Of a DNA stretch of 22,737 nucleotides, positions 16,208 to 22,737 are shown one piece after another (positions within the stretch are counted from its first letter, which is position 1; each line of letters opens with the position of its first letter). The position numbers and the translations under genes were made by a program. Under the pieces are notes generated by a model. That model was not told where the DNA came from. It ran no database searches and saw nothing but the letters and a program-made list of their open reading frames with translations. Origin of the DNA: RDXT01 sp033765305 (GTDB lineage Bacteria; Bacteroidota; Bacteroidia; J057); the NCBI GenBank assembly GCA_033765305.1, contig JANRID010000037.1, positions 1 to 22,737 of the forward strand. The letters are read 5' to 3'.

Positions 16208-19200
16208 ATGAACAAGAACGCGCAGCATGGATGGCAGGGATGGATCGGCCTGGGGATCGGGCTGCTGGCTGCTGCGTGCCAGGACCCGGCGGCAGTGCCC
16301 CGCTTCGAAGCGCTGCCGGCTTCCCGGACGGGCATTGCTTTCGAGAACCGCCTCCAGGATACCGAGGTGTTCAACATCCTCAACTACCTCTATTACTACA
16401 ACGGCGGCGGCGCAGCCGCAGGCGACATCGACAACGACGGGCTGCCGGATCTGTTTTTTACGTCCAATCTCGGCCCCAGCCGCCTGTACCGGAACAAGGG
16501 TAATTTTGAATTCGAGGACATCACCGACGCGGCCGGCATCGGCCCCAACCCCGGCTGGTGCAGCGGCGCCAGCATGGCCGATGTCAACGGAGACGGATGG
16601 ATCGATCTGTATATCAGCGTATTGGATGGATTTTTGGATAAACGCGGGCACAACCTGCTCTACCTCAACAACGGCGATCTGACCTTCCGCGAGGCGGCGT
16701 CCGAATGGAATCTCGATCTGGCCGGCTACGGCGTGCAGGGATATTTCTTCGATTACGACCTGGATCAGGACCTCGACCTGTTTCAGCTGAACCACTCCGT
16801 CGCGCCGAGCGCGACCGTAGGCGACACGAGCCGCCGCTGGCGCCTGGATCCGCGCGCAGGCGACCGCCTCATGCGCAACGACGGCGGCCGCTTTACCGAT
16901 GTGACCCTGCCCGCCGGCATCTACGCCGGCAGCCTCGGCTATGGCCTCAGCGCTTCCATTGCCGATTTCAATGCCGACGGCTGGCCCGACCTGTACGTCT
17001 GCAACGATTTCCATGAAGACGATTACCTGTACCTCAACCAGCAGGACGGCCGCTTCGCGGAGCAGGCCCGCAGCTGGCTTGGCCATACCAGCCGCTTTTC
17101 GATGGGCTCCGATGCCGCCGATATCGACGGCAACGGCCTGCCCGATCTGATCACCCTCGATATGAAGCCGGCGGATGAGCAGGTGCTCAAAACCGCCGAA
17201 GCACCCGAATCCTACCAGCTTTTCCAGTTCAAGCTGTCCAAGGGCTACCGCCACCAGTATCCCCGCAACATGCTGCAGCTCAATCAGTCCGGCGGACGCT
17301 TCATGGAAATCGGCCAGCTGGCCGGCGTCAGCGCCACCGACTGGAGCTGGTCCGCGCTGTGGGCAGATTTCGACCTCAGCGGCAGCCAGGACCTGTTCAT
17401 CACCAACGGCATCCTGCGCCGCCCGAACGACATGGACTACATCAAGTTCCTCTCGGATCCGAAGGTGGCGCAGGAGCTGAACGGGAAACCCGATGCCCGC
17501 CAGCTGCGCTTCATCGGGGAAATGCCCGCCATTGCCCAGCCCAATGCCCTGTTTCCCAATGTGTACGAGGCGGTGCAGGCCGGCAAGCCGGCCGCCAGCG
17601 AGTCCGCAGCCTGGGGGCTGGGCACGCCGGGCTTTTCCAACGGGGCCGTGTACGCCGATCTGGACAACGACGGCGACTGGGACCTGGCGGTCAATAACCT
17701 GAATGCACCGGCCTCGGTGTACCGCAACCATACGATGGAACGGGATGCCCGCCCGGTGCTGCGCATCCGCTTCGAGGGGCCGCCCGGCAACCGCGCCGGC
17801 ATCGGCGCGCGGGCTGAAGTCTGGGAGCAGGGGAGGCGGCAGACGGCCGAGCTCTATCCGGCCCGCGGCTTTCTCTCCTCCGTCGATCCCCGGCTGCGGA
17901 TCGCTTTGCGCGGCCCGCAGGCCGATTCCCTGCGCATCACCTGGCCCGGCGGCGCCAGCCAGCTGATCCGGAATCCGGATGCCAGCCGCGAGTGGGCATT
18001 CCGGCACGAGGATGCGCAGAAGCCTGATGGTCAGGGAAATAAACCGGAAGCGGCTGCGCTCGCCTGGATCCGGGCTGATTCCGCCTCCGGGCTGGACTGG
18101 GCCCACCGCGAGGACCCGGTGACCGATCTGCAGCGCGAGCCGCTTATGCCGCACAGCCTGTCGGTATCCGGCCCGAGAATGGGCACCGGCGACTTCAATG
18201 GCGACGGGCTGGACGATCTGCTGATTGCGCATGCAGCAGGCGGCGCCTGGGGCTATTTCTGGCAGACTGCGGACGGGCGCTTCGCCGCCGCGCCGGCGGA
18301 CTATCTGCCCGCAGATGCGGAACTTGAAATCACCGGTCTGGCAATTCTGGATGCCGATCTCGACGGCGACCTGGACCTGTATGCCGCAGCGGGCGGCAAC
18401 CAGGCGCCGGAGGGCGACGAGCGTCTCCGCGACCGCCTGTATGTCAACGATGGCGCTGGATGCTTTGAGTATCAGCCGGATGCGCTTCCGGATCTGCGCA
18501 TGCAGACCGGCTGTGCCGCCGCCGGCGATGCCGACGGCGACGGCGATCCCGACATCTTCGCAGGCGGGCGCTCGGTGGCCGGGGCCTACGGCCTGAGCCC
18601 GCGCTCCGCGCTGCTGATCAACGAAGGCGGCCGCTTCCGCGATGCAAGCGGCGAATGGGCGCCCGCCTTGCAGCAGGCCGGCATGGTCAGCGATGCCCGG
18701 TGGGCCGACCTCGACGGAGACGGCGCGCAGGAGCTGGTGCTGGCAGGGGAATGGATGCCCGTGCAGATCTTCCGCCGGGGCTCATCAGGCCTGCAGCCCG
18801 ATGCCTGGCAAGGCAGGGTAGGCTGGTGGAACCGGCTTGGCACGGTGCGGCGTGCCGGCCGCACACACCTGATTGCGGGCAATCTGGGCCGCAATTCCTT
18901 CTTCCAGGCATCGCCGGAGGCGCCGGTGCGGCTGTATGCCGCAGATTTCGACGGGAACGGCTTCACCGACCCGCTGCTGACGTACGTCCGCGGGGGCCGG
19001 GAATACCCGGCGGCCGCCCGCGACGAGCTGCTGACGCAGCTGCCGGCGCTCCGCAAGCGCTTTCCGCGCTATGCCGACTATGCGGATGCGGACATCCGCG
19101 AGCTGGCCGGGGCCGATGCCCTGGGGCAGGCCCTCGTGCGGCGGGCGGAGGGCTTCTCCAGCCAGCTGATCCGGCCATCGGGTCCGGCATTCGAGGCGGA

Positions 19201-19540
19201 AGACCTGCCCTGGCCCTTGCAGGCCTCGCAGATCCATGCGATTGCTGCCTGGGATCCGCAGGGAAACGGGGAGGAAGAAGCCCTGATTGCAGGCAACTTC
19301 GGTGCGGTGGGCCCAGCGCGGGGGCGCTACGATGCATTCACCGGCATCTGGACCCTGCGCACGGACGGCTCGCTGGCAGCGCCGGAGCAGTCGGGCCTGC
19401 TGGCGGAGGGAGAAATCCGCGATCTGGCCCTGATCCGCCGCCCGGATGGCCGCTATTGGCTCATCGCCGCCCGGAACAACGCTGCCCCTGCGGTTTTTTA
19501 TTCCGCCTCCCCCGCAAAACGCGCAGATTCTCCTCAATAG
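16208..19540 (+). CDS. FG-GAP/VCBS repeat lipoprotein with ASPIC/UnbV domain (second copy)
   Basis: This is a 1110-residue paralogue of the preceding protein with the same order of parts: a lipoprotein signal (Cys24 after GIGLLAAA), a first propeller, an ASPIC/UnbV domain at about 518-588 (GIGARAEVWEQGRRQ to DSLRITWPGGASQLI), and a second propeller. About twelve DxDxDGxxD-like loops are visible, such as DIDNDGLPD, DVNGDGWID, DFNADGWPD, DLDNDGDWD and DADGDGDPD. Several are degenerate (DYDLDQDLD, DFDLSGSQD). Shared landmarks with copy one include YYNGGG, PSRLYRNKGNFEFEDIT, ATDWSWSAL and GFSNGAVYADLDNDGD. The proteins are clearly homologous but well diverged, so the duplication is old and the two probably have distinct roles or form a heteromer. 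It is followed 40 bases later by the GH65 gene. Confidence 0.88.
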   Translation: MNKNAQHGWQGWIGLGIGLLAAACQDPAAVPRFEALPASRTGIAFENRLQDTEVFNILNYLYYYNGGGAAAGDIDNDGLPDLFFTSNLGPSRLYRNKGNFEFEDITDAAGIGPNPGWCSGASMADVNGDGWIDLYISVLDGFLDKRGHNLLYLNNGDLTFREAASEWNLDLAGYGVQGYFFDYDLDQDLDLFQLNHSVAPSATVGDTSRRWRLDPRAGDRLMRNDGGRFTDVTLPAGIYAGSLGYGLSASIADFNADGWPDLYVCNDFHEDDYLYLNQQDGRFAEQARSWLGHTSRFSMGSDAADIDGNGLPDLITLDMKPADEQVLKTAEAPESYQLFQFKLSKGYRHQYPRNMLQLNQSGGRFMEIGQLAGVSATDWSWSALWADFDLSGSQDLFITNGILRRPNDMDYIKFLSDPKVAQELNGKPDARQLRFIGEMPAIAQPNALFPNVYEAVQAGKPAASESAAWGLGTPGFSNGAVYADLDNDGDWDLAVNNLNAPASVYRNHTMERDARPVLRIRFEGPPGNRAGIGARAEVWEQGRRQTAELYPARGFLSSVDPRLRIALRGPQADSLRITWPGGASQLIRNPDASREWAFRHEDAQKPDGQGNKPEAAALAWIRADSASGLDWAHREDPVTDLQREPLMPHSLSVSGPRMGTGDFNGDGLDDLLIAHAAGGAWGYFWQTADGRFAAAPADYLPADAELEITGLAILDADLDGDLDLYAAAGGNQAPEGDERLRDRLYVNDGAGCFEYQPDALPDLRMQTGCAAAGDADGDGDPDIFAGGRSVAGAYGLSPRSALLINEGGRFRDASGEWAPALQQAGMVSDARWADLDGDGAQELVLAGEWMPVQIFRRGSSGLQPDAWQGRVGWWNRLGTVRRAGRTHLIAGNLGRNSFFQASPEAPVRLYAADFDGNGFTDPLLTYVRGGREYPAAARDELLTQLPALRKRFPRYADYADADIRELAGADALGQALVRRAEGFSSQLIRPSGPAFEAEDLPWPLQASQIHAIAAWDPQGNGEEEALIAGNFGAVGPARGRYDAFTGIWTLRTDGSLAAPEQSGLLAEGEIRDLALIRRPDGRYWLIAARNNAAPAVFYSASPAKRADSPQ

Positions 19541-19580
19541 TCTTGTATATTCCGGCTACACCGGACTTATTCTGCTGCTC

Positions 19581-21680
19581 ATGCGTATCTCCATCGCCCT
19601 CTTCCTTCTGCTGCTGGCCGCATTCAGGCTGAATGCGCAGCAGCCTCCGCAGGCATCGCCCTGGCATCTGACCGCCGACCGCATCGACCCCGCGCGCTAT
19701 CACGGCATCACCGTCGCCAACGGCATGGTGGGCCTGGTATCGTCCGCAGAACCCCTGAAAGTCAAGGACGTCGTGCTCAACGGCGTATTCGACACCTACG
19801 GCCGGGGCCGCGTGTCCAACATCCTCAAAGGCTTCAATTTCGCCGACATGTACCTGGATGTCATCCACCAGGGGCAGGGCCGGCGGCTGGCAGCGGCCGA
19901 TGTGCGCAGCCTGCGCCAGACACTCGACATGAAGCGGGCCGTGCTCACGACCTCTTTCGACTACCAGGAGGTGCTGAGCGTGGAGTACGACCTGCGCGCA
20001 CTGCGCCATTTGCCCTTCACCAGCATGATCGAGCTGACGGTGCGGGCGAAGCAGGATGTGACCATCATTCCGGCTTCCATGCTGCGCGCCCCGGAGATCC
20101 TGCGGGATGTGGCGCAGTTTTACAGCGTCATCGACCGGCCGCATGTCAAAATTCCGCTGATGACCTCCATCGGCAACAGCCCCACGGGCAAACACCGCGT
20201 GGCGGCCTCCTCCAGCTTTCTCTTCGAAGGGCACAGCTATCCGGCGCTGATCCACGAGGAGTGGGACTACGATATGCACCTGACGCGCCTCGAAAAGCGC
20301 CTCAAGGCAGGCGAGACCTTCCGCATGACGGTGGTGGCGACCGAGGTCTCGACCGAGCACTACGCCGATCCGCAGAATGAAGCGGAGCGTCTGACGATTT
20401 ATGCCGCGCTGGAAGGCCGCGAGCGCCTGATCGAACGGCATGAGGCCGCCTGGGCCGAGCTGTGGAAAAGCGACATCATACTCGAAGGCGATCCGGAGGC
20501 GCAGCGCGACATCCGGAGCATGCTCTACCACCTGTACAGCTTTGTGCGCGAAGGCACGGCCTACAGCCCGTCGCCGATGGGCCTCTCCGGCCTGGGCTAC
20601 AACGGGCACGTTTTCTGGGATACCGAACTCTGGATGTACCCGCCGCTGCTCGTGCTGCAGCCGCAGATTGCCCGGTCCCTGCTCGAATACCGCTTCGAGC
20701 GGCTGGAAATGGCCCGGCAGAATGCCCGTTCGCATGGTTTCCGCGGGGCGATGTTTCCCTGGGAATCCGACGGGGAAGGGCAGGAGGCGACGCCGGTCTG
20801 GGCCTTGTCAGGCCCCTTCGAGCACCACATCACCGGCTGCGTGGGCGTCGCCTTCTGGAATTACTACCTCGTGACCCGCGACAAGGAATGGCTGCGCACC
20901 CGCGGCTATCCGGTGCTGCGCGAGGTGGCCGATTTCTGGGTGAGCCGCACCGACCGCGACGCGCAGGGCAACTGCCACATTTACAATGTCGTAGGGGCGG
21001 ATGAGTGGGCGGAAAATGTCGATGACAATGCCTTCACGAACGGGGTGGCGAAAGAGGCGCTGCGCTTTGCAGCGCTGGCTGCCGGCGAGCTCGGCGAGCA
21101 GCCCGATCCGCAGTGGACGGCTACGGCCGACTGCATCCCGCTGCTGCAGCTGCCCGGCGGCGTCACCCGCGAGCATGCCACGTATCAGGATACGATGATC
21201 AAGCAGGGGGATGTGAACCTGCTGGCCTTTCCGCTCAAGGTCATCACCGACCCGGCGCAGATCCGCCGCGACCTGGAGTTTTACGAGCCGCGCATCAGCC
21301 CGACGGGCCCGGCGATGGGCTATGCGGCGCTTTCGGTGCTGTACAGCCGCCTGGGCGAGCCGGAAAAGGCGAAAGAGCTGTTCTTCAGGGGCTACCAGCC
21401 GAATGAAGTGCCGCCTTTCGGTGTGCTTTCGGAATGCCCCGGCTGCTCGAACCCCTACTTCGCGACGGGGGCGGGCGGCATGCTCCAGGCCATGCTCTTC
21501 GGCTTCGGCGGGCTGGACCTGAGCAGCAGCGGCATCGGGGCGCCGCCGCCCGCCAAAGGCAAGGCGGCTCCGCCGGCTTCCGGCATCCGCCAGCTCCCGG
21601 TCCGGCTGCCGGCCGGCTGGCAGTCGCTGACGATCACCGGAGCGGGGATCCAGGAGGAGACCTTTACCGTAAAGCGCTGA
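19581..21680 (+). CDS. Secreted glycoside hydrolase family 65 (probable alpha-glucoside hydrolase, kojibiose-hydrolase-like)
   Basis: The ATG at 19581 gives 699 residues with a clean signal peptide (MRISIALFLLLLAAFRLNA before QQPP). The frame stays open further upstream, but only inside the previous gene. There is no lipobox, so the enzyme is probably periplasmic. The N-terminal beta-sandwich (about 25-290) leads to the (alpha/alpha)6 barrel with FWDTELWMYP (345-354), MFPWESDGEGQE, SGPFEHHITGCV and the signature GADEWAENVDDNAFTN, whose Glu475 is the expected general acid. Near the end of the barrel, phosphorylases of this family carry a His-Ser-Ser phosphate-binding loop; here the equivalent region reads SPTGPAMGYAALS. 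Glu618 (PPFGVLSE) is placed to be the base of an inverting hydrolase. As I recall, the F. johnsoniae kojibiose hydrolase uses Glu472 and Glu616, a very similar spacing. The exact substrate (kojibiose, trehalose, nigerose or other) is not proven. Confidence 0.85.
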   Translation: MRISIALFLLLLAAFRLNAQQPPQASPWHLTADRIDPARYHGITVANGMVGLVSSAEPLKVKDVVLNGVFDTYGRGRVSNILKGFNFADMYLDVIHQGQGRRLAAADVRSLRQTLDMKRAVLTTSFDYQEVLSVEYDLRALRHLPFTSMIELTVRAKQDVTIIPASMLRAPEILRDVAQFYSVIDRPHVKIPLMTSIGNSPTGKHRVAASSSFLFEGHSYPALIHEEWDYDMHLTRLEKRLKAGETFRMTVVATEVSTEHYADPQNEAERLTIYAALEGRERLIERHEAAWAELWKSDIILEGDPEAQRDIRSMLYHLYSFVREGTAYSPSPMGLSGLGYNGHVFWDTELWMYPPLLVLQPQIARSLLEYRFERLEMARQNARSHGFRGAMFPWESDGEGQEATPVWALSGPFEHHITGCVGVAFWNYYLVTRDKEWLRTRGYPVLREVADFWVSRTDRDAQGNCHIYNVVGADEWAENVDDNAFTNGVAKEALRFAALAAGELGEQPDPQWTATADCIPLLQLPGGVTREHATYQDTMIKQGDVNLLAFPLKVITDPAQIRRDLEFYEPRISPTGPAMGYAALSVLYSRLGEPEKAKELFFRGYQPNEVPPFGVLSECPGCSNPYFATGAGGMLQAMLFGFGGLDLSSSGIGAPPPAKGKAAPPASGIRQLPVRLPAGWQSLTITGAGIQEETFTVKR

Positions 21681-21690
21681 AACTGAAATG

Positions 21691-21720
21691 AGCAAGCCCC
21701 GGCCTTGGCCGGGGCTTGCT
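21691..21720. terminator. Perfect hairpin between convergent genes (bidirectional terminator)
   Basis: AGCAAGCCCCGGCC and GGCCGGGGCTTGCT are exact 14-base complements with TT between them (the real loop will be a few bases wider). It starts 10 bases after the GH65 stop and ends 19 bases before the stop of the convergent fasciclin gene. There is no strong T tract on either side, so termination may rely on the stem or on Rho. Confidence 0.75.
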
Positions 21721-21739
21721 GCGTATAGGCGGGAGGCGC

Positions 21740-22672
21740 TTATTCGTATTCGAGCACATCGCCTACGATGTGGATCACGCCATTGGTGCATTGCAGGTCC
21801 ATCAGCGCTACCTGGATGCTGTCGTTGATGAAAATGACGCTTCCCGCGTTCTCGATCTGGATTTTGTAGCTCGGATTGGCGGTGGTGTATTCCACCGGGA
21901 TCGAGCTGCCGGCGAGATCCTCGTTGCGGAGGTTCCGGTCGAGGATGTGGTATTCTATCAGGGCGCGGACCTGATCATCGTTCATATCGCTGAGGCTGGC
22001 AATGCCCGGTTCGTCGTCGAAGTACTGCTCGAACACGTCATTGGGGGCGGCGAAGAGGGTCAACGGGCCGGGGCCGCTGAGGTAGGTGCGCAGCTTGGCG
22101 CGGTCGATGGCCTCGACGAGGATGGAAAGGTCCTCATCGATCTCCAGCAGGCTCATCACGGTAGGCAGCTCCAGCATCTTGTCGGTGCGGTGCAGCACGC
22201 CGTCGTCGGCGAGGATATCGCCTTCGATAATCTTGGCCGACTGGTTGAAGGTGACGATGCCGTTCTTCGTATTTACCTGATAGACAATCGGGAACTTGCC
22301 GAAAGCCGGAGCAGGGGTCGTCACATAGGTAGTGAAGTAATCCTGCAGGCGGATTTTGCCCAGCTGGAAGTGGTAGTTGAGGGTATTGATCAGCAAGGTT
22401 TTAGGCACCTCGGCGATGCTGGCGTATCCTTTGGAGGCCAGCCAGGCATCGAAGGCCTCGTTGGTGGGGCAGAGGATGGTGAAATAGAAGCTGCCGTCGA
22501 GCTCCTGGATGAAATCAGCCGAGTCGAGCGCGACCCGGATGCGGTCGAACTTGGGATCGGCAAGCCGTTCGACGAGGGTAGGGTATTCCGGCTCGCGGGG
22601 CAGGCAGCCCGGAGCGGCGAGGAGCAGGCTTGCGGCCAGCAGGCTAAGCAGGGTACGGTTCAGGTGAAGCAT
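21740..22672 (-). CDS. Fasciclin (FAS1) two-domain lipoprotein
   Basis: This is a 310-residue lipoprotein with signal MLHLNRTLLSLLAASLLLAAPGC (lipobox APGC, Cys23). Residues about 33-165 form a first FAS1 domain, with FYFTILCPTNEAFDAWL, LLINTLNYHFQLGKI and DDGVLHRTDKML near its end. Residues about 172-308 form a second, with GPLTLFAAPNDVFEQYF, VRALIEYHILDRNL and NGVIHIVGDVLEYE. FAS1 domains serve in adhesion and protein-protein contact; in Bacteroidota such lipoproteins are common and often near SusCD loci. It is convergent with the GH65 gene and separated by a hairpin, so it is a separate transcription unit. Its promoter should lie in 22673-22737, where I see no clear consensus element. Confidence 0.88.
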   Translation of the reverse strand: MLHLNRTLLSLLAASLLLAAPGCLPREPEYPTLVERLADPKFDRIRVALDSADFIQELDGSFYFTILCPTNEAFDAWLASKGYASIAEVPKTLLINTLNYHFQLGKIRLQDYFTTYVTTPAPAFGKFPIVYQVNTKNGIVTFNQSAKIIEGDILADDGVLHRTDKMLELPTVMSLLEIDEDLSILVEAIDRAKLRTYLSGPGPLTLFAAPNDVFEQYFDDEPGIASLSDMNDDQVRALIEYHILDRNLRNEDLAGSSIPVEYTTANPSYKIQIENAGSVIFINDSIQVALMDLQCTNGVIHIVGDVLEYE

Positions 22673-22737
22673 GGTAATCCAGCGATTGTGTGATTCCCTT
22701 TGAAAACGAGAGATTCAAGCGGAGCGTTGACCGTCCG

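Noticed and set aside
16145..18232. Minus-strand open frame of 695 codons opposite the second propeller gene
   Set aside because: Shadow of the GC-rich plus-strand gene with no supporting features.
19551..19565. TCCGG/CCGGA hairpin before the GH65 gene as terminator
   Set aside because: A five-base stem is too short and there is no T tract; the gene probably continues the upstream operon.
19446..19580. Upstream extension of the GH65 frame into the previous gene
   Set aside because: The extension would bury a clean signal peptide inside the protein; the ATG at 19581 is the natural start.

Overview
The window is GC-rich DNA (roughly 60% GC by eye) from a member of the Bacteroidota, probably Saprospiria/Lewinella-like, although the genus is inferred. 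The evidence for the phylum is a SusC/SusD pair, a type IX secretion (Por/T9SS) C-terminal sorting domain, several lipoproteins with Bacteroidota-style lipoboxes, start sites that mostly lack Shine-Dalgarno sequences, and a seven-unit fibre repeat with a C-terminal S74 chaperone of a kind common in this phylum. I see no tRNA, rRNA, CRISPR array, insertion sequence or integrase.

Layout. (1) 2-4754, plus strand: a tightly packed four-gene surface cassette. It holds a 5'-truncated repeat-fibre protein ending in a peptidase-S74 intramolecular chaperone, a small T9SS-sorted protein, a small exported protein resembling an Ig-like/CARDB fold, and an exported protein that looks like the Bacteroidota 'polymorphic toxin type 23' family but reads like an envelope beta-barrel. 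(2) 4748-6982, minus strand: a LacI-family regulator followed after 6 bases by a PlsC/PlsB-type glycerolipid acyltransferase. The acyltransferase and the last cassette gene converge with overlapping stop codons. (3) 6983-7378: an AT-rich divergent regulatory region with a good LacI-type operator candidate. (4) 7379-21680, plus strand: a polysaccharide-utilisation-like locus with susC, susD, an uncharacterised lipoprotein, two tandem giant FG-GAP/VCBS lipoproteins with ASPIC/UnbV domains, and a secreted GH65 glycoside hydrolase. (5) 21691-21720: a perfect hairpin at a convergent junction, followed by a minus-strand two-domain fasciclin lipoprotein (21740-22672).

How the genes may work together. 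SusC/SusD would import an oligosaccharide across the outer membrane. The periplasmic GH65 enzyme looks like an alpha-glucoside hydrolase of the kojibiose-hydrolase type rather than a phosphorylase, and would cut the imported sugar. The divergent LacI regulator would sense a product. The uncharacterised lipoprotein and the two ASPIC/UnbV propeller lipoproteins lie between SusD and the enzyme and are the least explained part. They may be accessory surface components of the importer. A hairpin, a TATAAT box and a palindrome after susD suggest this second half is separately tuned. I regard this three-lipoprotein block, together with the LacI-acyltransferase pairing, as the best candidate here for something not yet described.
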